Origin: an uncultured bacterium | Lineage (GTDB): Bacteria; Planctomycetota; Phycisphaerae; Phycisphaerales; SM1A02 | Length of the DNA: 6,488 bases | Assembly (NCBI GenBank): GCA_903918555.1 | Contig: CAIXEV010000693.1 | Coordinates: forward strand, 1 to 6,488 | Direction: 5' to 3' | Shown: positions 1-6,074 of the stretch, in pieces | How the letters are laid out: each line of letters begins with the position of its first letter | Numbering within the stretch: the first letter of the stretch is position 1 | The notes under the pieces: generated by a model | Told to the model about the DNA's origin: nothing | Databases searched by the model: none | Seen by the model: the letters and a program-made list of their open reading frames with translations, nothing else | Position numbers and translations under genes: made by a program

Positions 1-770
1 CCGCAGCGCCTGCGCCCGCGCCCGACGCAGAGGCGCGCCGCGGCGTCGTGCCCCAGCCGCGCGAGACCGCGCCCGCACCCGCCGCCGCCGCCGCGCGCGC
101 GAAGTACGACTTCGCGAGTCTCTACGGAACCTGCGAGCGCGGCGAAGGCGGCAGCGGCCGCACCTACATGGACCGCGAGATCTCCGAAGTGATGGGCCAC
201 TTCGGCGTCGGCTGGCTCGAGCGCCCCGAGCGCGAGCGCGAGGAGCGCACCGATCTCCTCGTCAACGCGCTCAAGCTGAAGCCGACCGACGCCGTCGCCG
301 ACATCGGCGCGGGCAGCGGCTACTTCACGATGCGCATGGCGCCGCTGGTGCCCGAAGGCGTCGTCTACGGCACCGACATCCAGCGCGAGATGCTCGACAT
401 CATCACCGAGCGCGCGCTCGAGATGCAGCTTCACAATGTGATGCCCGTCCTCGGCGAGATCGACCACTGCGGCCTCGAGCCGAACTCGGTGGATGTGGTG
501 CTCTTCGTCGACGCGTACCACGAGTTCTCGCATCCGCGCGAGATGATGGAGTCGATCCTCGACGCGCTGAAGCCGGGCGGCCGCGTCGTCCTCGTCGAGT
601 ACCGCCTCGAGGACCCGAGCGTTCCGATCAAGGAACGCCACAAGATGAGCGAGGCGCAGGCGAAGCTCGAGATGGCCGCCGTCGGCGACGACGCGCGCGG
701 CCGTCTCGAGTTCGTCGAGAACATCTCGGTGCTGCCGCAGCAGCATGTGATGGTGTTCAGGCGGAAGTGA
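1..770 (+). CDS. Class I SAM-dependent methyltransferase, 5' end outside window
   Basis: The reading frame is open from the first in-frame codon (position 3) to TGA at 768-770. The GTG at 48 is only an internal candidate start, so I treat the gene as 5'-partial. Numbering from that GTG, an Ala/Pro-rich low-complexity stretch (about residues 8-17, continuing upstream of the GTG) is followed by YMDREI (40-45), a GWLERPER segment (55-62), SAM-binding motif I VADIGAGSGYF (83-93), an acidic residue at the end of strand 2 (D110), the DAYHEFSHP segment (155-163) and the post-core LKPGGRVVLVEY (174-185). The C-terminus IKERHKMSEAQ...LPQQHVMVF matches a methyltransferase family common in planctomycetes. 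The fold implies methyl transfer from S-adenosylmethionine; the acceptor is unknown. The Ala/Pro stretch resembles a linker behind an export or lipoprotein signal, which would lie outside the window; that is inference. It converges with the pseudopilin genes, 24 bp between stops. Confidence 0.88.
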   Translation, partial: AAPAPAPDAEARRGVVPQPRETAPAPAAAAARAKYDFASLYGTCERGEGGSGRTYMDREISEVMGHFGVGWLERPEREREERTDLLVNALKLKPTDAVADIGAGSGYFTMRMAPLVPEGVVYGTDIQREMLDIITERALEMQLHNVMPVLGEIDHCGLEPNSVDVVLFVDAYHEFSHPREMMESILDALKPGGRVVLVEYRLEDPSVPIKERHKMSEAQAKLEMAAVGDDARGRLEFVENISVLPQQHVMVFRRK

Positions 771-784
771 GCGTGCGAGCACGC
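771..784. terminator. Short inverted repeat between convergent stops
   Basis: The repeat GCGTGC-GA-GCACGC lies immediately after the methyltransferase stop and within the 24-bp gap to the convergent pseudopilin stop. It can form a 5-6 bp stem on either strand. No T-run follows on either side, so intrinsic termination is doubtful; a weak bidirectional terminator or 3'-end stabilising hairpin is the most that can be proposed. Confidence 0.3.
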
Positions 785-794
785 CGCCCTTCGT

Positions 795-1889
795 TCACTG
801 CGTCGCCAGCGTGTCGCGGCCGCGGATCCCGTTCGTGGTCAGGTAGTGGACGCCTGTCTTGACGATCCAGTCGTGCCCGATGTTTCCGAAGAACCCGTGG
901 CCGAACGGCGAGCTGCTGATCCAAAGCCGCTGGCCGCCGCCGGGGAACCGCGTCGCGCGGTCTTGCGCGGTCATCGCCTCTCCCGTCGTGAAGAGCCGCA
1001 CCGAGCCATCGAAGAACGCCGCGTACGAGCGCGCGAAGTAGCTGTGGTTCCACTGGTACGGCGTCTCGCCGCCGGGGACATTCGGGTTCATGCCGAGATT
1101 CGGCTCCATGCAGTGCCGCTCGAGGAGCCGCGTCTTGAGCGACGGATACTGGCACTGCGCGTTCGACGGCGACCTGTAGCCCTGGCCGCTCGCGACGGCG
1201 TTCGGGCTCTGGTACTGCGGCGCGTTCGCCGGCGTGCCGTCGCCGAAGACGCGCGGGTCGTACATCGCCGCGGGCGAGTAGTCGTAGGTGGAGTTCACGA
1301 TGCCCGACTGCGCGTTCTGCTCGAAGTCGCGGCCTTCGTTGATCCAGCGCTGCACCTTGCGATTCATCGCCGGGTCGTCGGGCGCATAGAAGGTCTGGTC
1401 GTAGAAGCGGCCGCCGACATAGGTGTTGAACTGCCGCACATTCATCCAGCGGAACGAGCCGCGCGCGACCGAAGGCGTGGTGAAGTCGAGCGGCACCTGG
1501 AACGCGCCGCCGTCCGGCGTGCCTCCGCACGCGCCCGTGCCGTAGCCGAGCGTCGTGGTCTGCCCGTTCGCGCGCGTGCCGACGGTCATCGTCGGAATGC
1601 AGCCATTCGCGGCCTGATACGCGGCGAAGTCGCCGCCGAATGCGCCGAGGTCGTCGGGGCACGCGGTGAACTGTCGGCCGTTGAAGTCGGTTGCGTATTG
1701 CGCGTGCGCCGCGGCGAGCGTGGCGAGCTGCGACATCGACTGCTCGCGCATGGAACTGCAGCCAACGCGGCGGAAGACGGGCACGGTGACGGCGGCCGCG
1801 ACCGCGACGACCGCTGCGACGGCGGCGGCTTCGGTGATGGTGAACCCGCGGCGTGCGCGGCGGATGGAGTCGTTTCGTGTGCTCTGCAT
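795..1889 (-). CDS. Pseudopilin-like protein with prepilin N-terminal signal (second gene of pair)
   Basis: The product is 364 aa. The N-terminus is a class III (type IV prepilin) signal: a basic leader ending RRARRG (to G15), then FTITE with the canonical Glu at +5 (E20), then a hydrophobic Ala/Val helix (about 21-39). This predicts cleavage and N-methylation by a prepilin peptidase and assembly into, or anchoring near, a type II secretion/type IV pilus-like filament. The remaining ~320 aa are far longer than a typical pseudopilin (about 150-200 aa) and contain YATDFNGRQF (65-74), SPAAM (205-209), AQCQYPSLKTR (244-254), FFDGSV (292-297) with H282 upstream, reminiscent of the planctomycete H-x-DG pseudopilin motif, and a terminal HYLTTNGIRGRD (348-359). 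The ATG at 1889 is supported by a Shine-Dalgarno sequence. It follows its paralogue by 13 bp, so one transcript is likely. No secretion ATPase or platform gene is nearby. Function beyond pseudopilin-like surface or periplasmic protein is unknown. Confidence 0.85.
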   Translation of the reverse strand: MQSTRNDSIRRARRGFTITEAAAVAAVVAVAAAVTVPVFRRVGCSSMREQSMSQLATLAAAHAQYATDFNGRQFTACPDDLGAFGGDFAAYQAANGCIPTMTVGTRANGQTTTLGYGTGACGGTPDGGAFQVPLDFTTPSVARGSFRWMNVRQFNTYVGGRFYDQTFYAPDDPAMNRKVQRWINEGRDFEQNAQSGIVNSTYDYSPAAMYDPRVFGDGTPANAPQYQSPNAVASGQGYRSPSNAQCQYPSLKTRLLERHCMEPNLGMNPNVPGGETPYQWNHSYFARSYAAFFDGSVRLFTTGEAMTAQDRATRFPGGGQRLWISSSPFGHGFFGNIGHDWIVKTGVHYLTTNGIRGRDTLATQ

Positions 1890-1896
1890 GGGAGTG

Positions 1897-1903
1897 CTCC
1901 TTT
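1897..1903 (-). promoter_or_regulatory. Shine-Dalgarno overlapping the upstream stop codon
   Basis: On the minus strand AAAGGAG lies 7 nt before the ATG at 1889. Its first A is the last base of the TGA of the preceding gene (stop at 1903-1905). The overlap supports translational coupling of the two pseudopilin genes and fixes the start of the downstream one. Confidence 0.75.
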
Positions 1904-2985
1904 CAATCGCGCGACAGGAGATCGCGGCCGAGGATGCCGCCCGTGGTGAGGATGTGAAAGCTGGTGCGCGCGCCGTCGACGGATTCCGCCGAGCGCCAGC
2001 CGTTCGGGCCGAGCGGCGTGTCGTCTGACCAAAGCCCGTCGCCTGACTTGCTGCCCTCGCGCGCGATGAGATCGTCGGCTTCGGCGTGGGCCATCGAGAC
2101 CGACTGCACGCTGCCGTCGAAGAAGAGCGTATACGGCGAGCTCTTGCGACCCGCGTTGAAGGGGAGCCCGGTGTTCGGCGCGCCGCGGTACCAGCCGTAC
2201 TCGCACATGCGCGTCTTCAGCGAGGGATAGGCGCACTGCGCGACGGACGGCGCGCGGTAGCTTTCGGCGAACGACGCGGGCGCGCGGAAACCGCCCTGCG
2301 CGCGCGGCCGAAGCACGCTCGGATTCAGCATCGCGGCGGGCGAGAAGCAGTAGCTCGAATCCTCATACCCGCTCGGGATTCCCGGCGCCGGATATGTGAA
2401 CTCCGATGCTGCGGTCGACAACGCGGGCACCCCCGCGTAGGTCGGATCGTCCTCGGCGTACCACTCGGGCGAGTAGAAGTTCTTCGACAGATACTCGCGG
2501 AATCCCATGATGTTCGGCATGACGAACGACCCGTAGCCGGGCGCCTGTCCGCCGAAGTTGATCGGTCGGTACGCAATCCAGTTTGCGCAGCCGTTGCCAG
2601 GGTAGCCGCTGGAGGAGAAGCCCTCGCAGGAGCCAGAGCTGCTCAGAAAGTACGCCCATATCGCGCCGTTCGCATCGCGCCCGAAGATCATCGGCCGCAC
2701 GCAGCCGGCCGACGAGGTGTAGGCGTAGCAGCTGTCGCCGTACTGCCCAGCGTCGCCGGGCATCACGCCGAACTGCCGTCCCGCGAAGTCGTTCGCGTAG
2801 CACTCGTTCGCCTGCGCGAGTTCCGCTAGCTTGTACTGCGAGTCAAGCCCGCCGCCGCCGCGCATCGGCATCGTGACCGCGACGCACGCGATCACGGCGA
2901 ACGCCGCGGCGCCGAAGAGAACATCCACACGCGACAACCCGCGCCTGGCGGGTGAGCCAACGGGGCGGGGACATAGGAACGACAT
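1903..2985 (-). CDS. Pseudopilin-like protein with variant prepilin signal (first gene of pair)
   Basis: The product is 360 aa. The open frame extends back to a GTG at 3189, but ATG 2985 is preferred: it has a strong Shine-Dalgarno, puts the prepilin-like motif 16 residues from the N-terminus, and gives nearly the same length as the 364-aa neighbour. The N-terminus reads SPARRG|LSRVD followed by a hydrophobic segment (about 22-38), so the +5 position is Asp (D21) instead of Glu. The body aligns with the downstream gene: YANDFAGRQF (63-72), SPAAM (215-219), AQCAYPSLKTR (249-259), FFDGSV (288-293) and terminal FHILTTGGILGRD (343-355). Cysteines at 95, 120, 251 and 261 appear to match 97, 121, 246 and 260 of the paralogue, which fits disulfides outside the cytoplasm. 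The pair is therefore a diverged tandem duplication. The pseudopilin-like class is well supported; whether the Asp variant is processed and assembled is open. Confidence 0.82.
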   Translation of the reverse strand: MSFLCPRPVGSPARRGLSRVDVLFGAAAFAVIACVAVTMPMRGGGGLDSQYKLAELAQANECYANDFAGRQFGVMPGDAGQYGDSCYAYTSSAGCVRPMIFGRDANGAIWAYFLSSSGSCEGFSSSGYPGNGCANWIAYRPINFGGQAPGYGSFVMPNIMGFREYLSKNFYSPEWYAEDDPTYAGVPALSTAASEFTYPAPGIPSGYEDSSYCFSPAAMLNPSVLRPRAQGGFRAPASFAESYRAPSVAQCAYPSLKTRMCEYGWYRGAPNTGLPFNAGRKSSPYTLFFDGSVQSVSMAHAEADDLIAREGSKSGDGLWSDDTPLGPNGWRSAESVDGARTSFHILTTGGILGRDLLSRD

Positions 2986-2991
2986 GCTCGA

Positions 2992-2999
2992 CCTCCTTT
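2992..2999 (-). promoter_or_regulatory. Strong Shine-Dalgarno of the first pseudopilin gene
   Basis: On the minus strand AAAGGAGG sits 6 nt before the ATG at 2985. It is the best ribosome binding site in the window and decides the start in favour of 2985 over the upstream GTG at 3189. Confidence 0.85.
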
Positions 3000-3006
3000 G
3001 AGGGAA

Positions 3007-3189
3007 CGAAGCAACCTTCGATGCAGGGACCGCCGCACGCGAGCCGAGGCCTGGACGCTCCCGAATCGACGGGAAAACGACCACAACCGCGCACATCACG
3101 GACGGCGAACGATTGAGATGAAACCGCTGGAAGCGGCGCCGAATCGGGCGAAAGAGAAATGATCTTTCCCGTGCGGTCGCCCACCGCAC
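3007..3189 (-). promoter_or_regulatory. Structured 5' leader of the pseudopilin operon
   Basis: Five short hairpins occur in the predicted untranslated leader, in transcript order. 3171-3189: GTGCGGT-N5-ACCGCAC, perfect 7-bp stem at the predicted 5' end. 3147-3170: GAAAGA/TCTTTC, 6 bp with a 7-nt loop, extended by 2 bp past a bulge. 3124-3136: CCGCT/AGCGG, 3-nt loop. 3059-3074: TCCCG/CGGGA, 6-nt loop. 3007-3020: CGAAG/CTTCG, 4-nt loop, 7 nt before the Shine-Dalgarno. The first could also be a DNA operator over the start site. I recognise no known riboswitch consensus, and short stems are frequent in GC-rich DNA, so only the first two stand out individually. Confidence 0.4.
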
Positions 3190-3195
3190 ATCGGT

Positions 3196-3223
3196 ACTCT
3201 ACATCGGCGATCGACGGACGCAA
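3196..3223 (-). promoter_or_regulatory. Candidate sigma-70-type promoter for the pseudopilin pair
   Basis: On the minus strand TTGCGT (3218-3223) and TAGAGT (3196-3201) are separated by 16 bp, in the most AT-rich part of the window and ~200 bp upstream of the first pseudopilin start. The predicted start of transcription is around 3188-3189. The match is moderate and rests on consensus only. Confidence 0.45.
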
Positions 3224-3269
3224 CCAAAAAAGTTCACAATTCGGGCGACGACAGTGGCCTGCTCGCCGC

Positions 3270-3731
3270 TCAGTTCGCCACGGCTGCGATCCCGTGCTTC
3301 GCGAGCGCCTGCTGGTAGAGGTCCCAGAGGGCCGGGTTGTCGGCGGTCGGTCGCGTTTCGGAGAGGAGCGCGAGCATTTCCTCGCGGTTCGCGGCGTCGG
3401 GCGCGGACACGCGTGTCGCGATGAGGTCGTAGAGGTCGGCGAGGAGCGCGTGCGCTTGCGCGCGCTCGAGCGTGGTCTCGCCGTCGCGCAGCGCGACGAG
3501 CGTCACCTGCAGCTGAAACTGCGACTTGATGTGCGATCCGCCGCGCGTGAGCGACCGGTCGAGGAGAACCTCGCAGGCCGCTCGGACATCGGCGCTCGTC
3601 TTCAGCGCGAGCGGATCCTGGGTGAGTCGATGCCGCTCGGCGGCGAGATAGATCATCGCGCCGGCAACGCTCGCGAGCGCGGCCAGAACGACGCCAACAA
3701 GCGCGAACTTGACGGGTCTTGCAAGAGGCAA
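3270..3731 (-). CDS. Small single-pass membrane protein of unknown function
   Basis: Hypothetical protein; I do not recognise the family. With the TTG start at 3731 it is 153 aa: a short basic N-terminus (R5, K8), one hydrophobic segment (about 9-30), then a soluble, mostly helical-looking domain rich in Ala, Leu and charged residues (for example DVRAACEVLLDRSL, AHALLADLYDLIATRV, ALWDLYQQALAKHGI). This predicts an inner-membrane anchor with the domain outside the cytoplasm. The frame stays open through the tRNA upstream, but that part is translated tRNA (VAQLGRAP...RRFKSGRPD). The next ATG (3656) would cut off most of the membrane helix, so TTG 3731 is the best remaining choice, although it has no Shine-Dalgarno. 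The start is uncertain; the coding call is supported by protein-like composition compared with the Arg-rich opposite frame. The gap to the pseudopilin gene is 284 bp, so separate transcription is likely. Confidence 0.65.
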   Translation of the reverse strand: MPLARPVKFALVGVVLAALASVAGAMIYLAAERHRLTQDPLALKTSADVRAACEVLLDRSLTRGGSHIKSQFQLQVTLVALRDGETTLERAQAHALLADLYDLIATRVSAPDAANREEMLALLSETRPTADNPALWDLYQQALAKHGIAAVAN

Positions 3732-3732
3732 A

Positions 3733-3807
<75 letters not shown>

Positions 3808-3817
3808 CGAGGGGCGG

Positions 3818-3845
3818 ATTGTAGCGCGAGGCCCCGCAAGGCGAA
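3818..3845 (-). promoter_or_regulatory. Candidate promoter of tRNA-Pro
   Basis: On the minus strand TACAAT (3818-3823) matches the -10 consensus at five of six positions and ends 11 bp before the mature tRNA 5' end, leaving a leader of a few bases for RNase P to remove. A weak -35 (TTCGCC, 3840-3845) lies 16 bp further upstream. The -10 is convincing, the -35 is not. Confidence 0.6.
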
Positions 3846-3867
3846 TCGCGCCGCCGAGTCGCTCCGC

Positions 3868-3873
3868 TACCCT
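3868..3873 (+). promoter_or_regulatory. Candidate -10 of the amidase gene, near-leaderless transcript
   Basis: TACCCT in the context GCTACCCTGC ends 10 bp before the ATG at 3884. A start of transcription 6-8 bp downstream would leave only about 3-4 nt of leader. That agrees with the lack of any Shine-Dalgarno before this ATG. The same GCTAYCCTGC string precedes nuoA at almost the same distance. No clear -35 is visible. Confidence 0.45.
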
Positions 3874-3883
3874 GCCTTGTGCC

Positions 3884-5635
3884 ATGAACACGCGTGAACC
3901 GCAGGGCGTTACCTCCCGTCGCGAGATCCTCGTCTCTGCGGCGGCCTTCGGCGCCACCGTCGCCTCCGCGGCGCTCGCGCGCGAAGGCGTCGCGGGTGCG
4001 CAGGAGCAGGCTGCCGGCGCCGCGCCTCCGGCTCCGTCCGACGCCATCACGAGCGGCACGATCGCGGAGGCCGAGAAGCTTGCAGGCGTGTCGTTCACGC
4101 AGGCCGAGCGCGAGCAGATCGTGCGCACGGTCGGCGACCAGGTCGACAGCATGAAGTCGCGCCTCGCGTTCGGCGCGCTCGACAACCAGCTGCCGCCCGC
4201 GCAGGTCTTCCGCGTGCTGCTTCCCGGCGAGCAGCCGCGCGTCCACGGCGGCGCGTTGCCGTCGCGCCTTCGTTTCGGCGCCGCGCCGCGTGCGCCGCAC
4301 AGCGACGCCGACATCGACTTCGCGACCGTCGAGACGCTCTCGCGTTGGATGGAGTCGGGCGCGGTGACCTCGCGCAAGCTCGTCGAGCGCTCGATCGCGC
4401 GGTTGAAGAAGGCCGACCCCACGCTCCACTGCGTCATCACGCTCGTCGAGGGCCCGGCGCTCGCCGAGGCCGACGCGCGCGACGCCGAGCACCGCGCGGG
4501 CAAGTCGCGCGGCACGCTGCACGGCATTCCCTACGGCCTCAAGGACCTCTTCGACACCAAGGGAATTCGCACGACCTGGGGCGCCGAGCCGTGGCGCGAC
4601 CGCGTGCCCGCGACCGACGCGCTCGTCGTCGAGCGCCTGCGCGAGGCGGGCGCGGTGCTCGTCGCGAAGACCGCCGTCGGCGCGCTGGCGTACGGCGACA
4701 TCTGGTTCGGCGGCACCTGCCGCAACCCGTGGAATCCCGAGCAGGGGTCGTCGGGCTCGAGCGCCGGCAGCGCGTCGGCGGTCGCAGCGGGATGCGTGCC
4801 GTTTGCGATCGGCACCGAGACGCTTGGCTCGATCGTGTCGCCGTGCACGCGCTGCGGCACGACCGGCCTGCGCCCGACCTTCGGCCGCGTGCCCCGCGAC
4901 GGCTGCATGGCGCTCTGCTGGTCGTGGGACAAGATCGGCCCGATCACGCGCGGCGTGCTCGACACCGGCCTGGTGCTCGAGGCGATCCAAGGCGCAAGCC
5001 ACGGCGACCCGTCGAGCGTGTCGGAGCAATTTCTCGCGCCGCGTGCGGCGATGACGAAGGATGTGCGGCTCGGCTACGACCCGAGCTGGTTCGAGGGACC
5101 GAACGCGGCGCTCGCCGACACGCTCGCCGCCGCGCGCGAAGCGGGGCTCGAGCTCGTCGAGAAGAAGATCACGCCGCCGGCGGATCCTGGCGTGCTCGCG
5201 ATGAGCCTCATGGCCGAGGCCGCCGCGAGCTTCGAGGACATGACGCGCACCAACGCCGACGACCAGCTGTCGTGGCAGGCCGACGAGGCGTGGCCGAACT
5301 CGTTCCGCCGCACCGCGTTCCTGCCCGCGGTCGAGCTCGTGCAGGTCGAGCGCATCCGTCGCCTCTTCATGCGCTGGATGCGCGAGGTGCTCGCCGATGT
5401 CGACGCGCTGATCCTGCCGCCGTTCGCGGGCGGCCTGCTCGTCGTCACCAACGCGACGGGGCATCCGTCGCTCTGCCTGCGCGCCGGGTTCGACGCGCCC
5501 GACGCGCCGCGCTCGATCACCTTGATCGGCCGGCCTTTCGAGGAGCAGCGGCTGATCGAGGTCGGCGCCGCGCTCGAGCGACGGCTCGCGGTCGCGGAAA
5601 AGCGGCCGGAAATGCCGTGGATGCAAGGGGTGTGA
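3884..5635 (+). CDS. Tat-exported amidase (amidase signature family)
   Basis: The product is 583 aa. It begins with a twin-arginine signal: SRREIL at 11-16, a hydrophobic Ala-rich segment, and a plausible AGA|Q cleavage site after residue 39, so it should be exported folded. The amidase-signature domain spans about 145-575. The Ser-cisSer-Lys triad can be read directly: K220 in GIPYGLKD, S292 in the Gly/Ser-rich signature (288-298), and nucleophile S316 in GTETLGSIVSP; the S292-S316 spacing of 24 equals that of fatty acid amide hydrolase (S217/S241). LRPTFGRVPRDG and DKIGPITRGVLD (349-360) are typical of the family. The chemistry is hydrolysis of a carboxamide; the substrate cannot be told. 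The Tat signal and the ~140-residue N-terminal region argue against GatA of the tRNA amidotransferase. ATG 3884 is chosen because it places the Tat motif near the N-terminus. nuoA follows after 34 bp but has its own candidate promoter. Confidence 0.9.
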   Translation: MNTREPQGVTSRREILVSAAAFGATVASAALAREGVAGAQEQAAGAAPPAPSDAITSGTIAEAEKLAGVSFTQAEREQIVRTVGDQVDSMKSRLAFGALDNQLPPAQVFRVLLPGEQPRVHGGALPSRLRFGAAPRAPHSDADIDFATVETLSRWMESGAVTSRKLVERSIARLKKADPTLHCVITLVEGPALAEADARDAEHRAGKSRGTLHGIPYGLKDLFDTKGIRTTWGAEPWRDRVPATDALVVERLREAGAVLVAKTAVGALAYGDIWFGGTCRNPWNPEQGSSGSSAGSASAVAAGCVPFAIGTETLGSIVSPCTRCGTTGLRPTFGRVPRDGCMALCWSWDKIGPITRGVLDTGLVLEAIQGASHGDPSSVSEQFLAPRAAMTKDVRLGYDPSWFEGPNAALADTLAAAREAGLELVEKKITPPADPGVLAMSLMAEAAASFEDMTRTNADDQLSWQADEAWPNSFRRTAFLPAVELVQVERIRRLFMRWMREVLADVDALILPPFAGGLLVVTNATGHPSLCLRAGFDAPDAPRSITLIGRPFEEQRLIEVGAALERRLAVAEKRPEMPWMQGV

Positions 5636-5654
5636 AGGGTCCGCGGGGCTTTGC

Positions 5655-5660
5655 TATCCT
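5655..5660 (+). promoter_or_regulatory. Candidate -10 of nuoA, near-leaderless transcript
   Basis: TATCCT in the context GCTATCCTGC ends 9 bp before the nuoA ATG, within the 34-bp gap after the amidase stop. A start of transcription 6-8 bp downstream would leave a leader of 1-3 nt. A poor -35 candidate (TGTGAA) lies 18 bp upstream. There is no normal Shine-Dalgarno before the ATG. Confidence 0.45.
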
Positions 5661-5669
5661 GCGTCCTCC

Positions 5670-6074
5670 ATGCCTCCCGTGTCCCTCCCGCCCGACGCTT
5701 CGCTCGCCAGCTATCTGCCCGTCGCCATGATCGCGATGATGGCGATCGTGTTCGTGATCGCCAACATCGTGCTCAGCACGGTGCTCGGCCCGCGCGCCGA
5801 GGGCGCCATCAAGGGCACGACCTACGAGGCGGGCATGGACCCGATCGGCACCACCCGCAAGCGCTTCAATGTGCGCTTCTACATGATGGCGGTGACCTTC
5901 CTCCTGTTCGATGTCGAGATCATCTTCCTCTACCCGTGGGCGGTGAGCTACTCGCAGCTCGACCCGGGCAGCCCGGAAGCCAAGCTCTACCTCGGCCGAA
6001 TCCTCTTCTTCCTCGCGACGAGCGTCGTCGCGTACATCTACGCGTGGAAGAAGGGCGTCTTCAAGTGGGATTGA
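5670..6074 (+). CDS. nuoA: NADH-quinone oxidoreductase subunit A (complex I, ND3 homologue)
   Basis: The product is 134 aa, within the usual NuoA range. Three membrane segments are visible at about 16-38, 70-92 and 108-125. The family hallmark RFYMMAVTFLLFDVEIIFLYPWAV occupies 69-92, with the conserved acidic residues D81 and E83 in helix 2. The loop between helices 1 and 2 has YEAG (52-55), where many homologues have YECG, so the loop cysteine is replaced by Ala. NuoA is a core inner-membrane subunit near the quinone-binding site of proton-pumping complex I. The other nuo genes are absent here: the next gene is on the opposite strand, so this nuoA is separated from nuoB and seems to be transcribed from its own promoter or by read-through from the amidase. 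ATG 5670 gives a typical N-terminus; an overlapping frame starting at 5651 is a shadow. Confidence 0.95.
   Translation: MPPVSLPPDASLASYLPVAMIAMMAIVFVIANIVLSTVLGPRAEGAIKGTTYEAGMDPIGTTRKRFNVRFYMMAVTFLLFDVEIIFLYPWAVSYSQLDPGSPEAKLYLGRILFFLATSVVAYIYAWKKGVFKWD

Noticed and set aside
846..1949. 367-codon plus-strand open frame over the pseudopilin gene
   Set aside because: It is Arg/Ala/Val-rich with no recognisable motif and lies antisense to a gene with a clear prepilin signal, Shine-Dalgarno and paralogue; GC-rich DNA keeps such frames open.
2986..3189. N-terminal extension of the first pseudopilin to the GTG at 3189
   Set aside because: It would bury the prepilin-like signal 84 residues inside the protein, lacks a Shine-Dalgarno and overlaps the predicted transcription start; ATG 2985 has a strong Shine-Dalgarno.
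3226..3267. Intrinsic terminator after the small membrane-protein gene (T6 at 3226-3231, minus strand)
   Set aside because: The only stem nearby (3244-3248 with 3263-3267) is 5 bp with a 14-nt loop and ends 12 nt before the T-run; the T-run more likely belongs to the AT-rich promoter region.
3884..5635. Assignment of the amidase as GatA
   Set aside because: It has a Tat signal and a long N-terminal region, and no gatB or gatC is adjacent; the family match is to stand-alone amidases.
4345..5730. 461-codon plus-strand frame overlapping amidase and nuoA
   Set aside because: It is a frame-shifted reading of the amidase, dominated by Arg and Ala, and crosses the start of nuoA.
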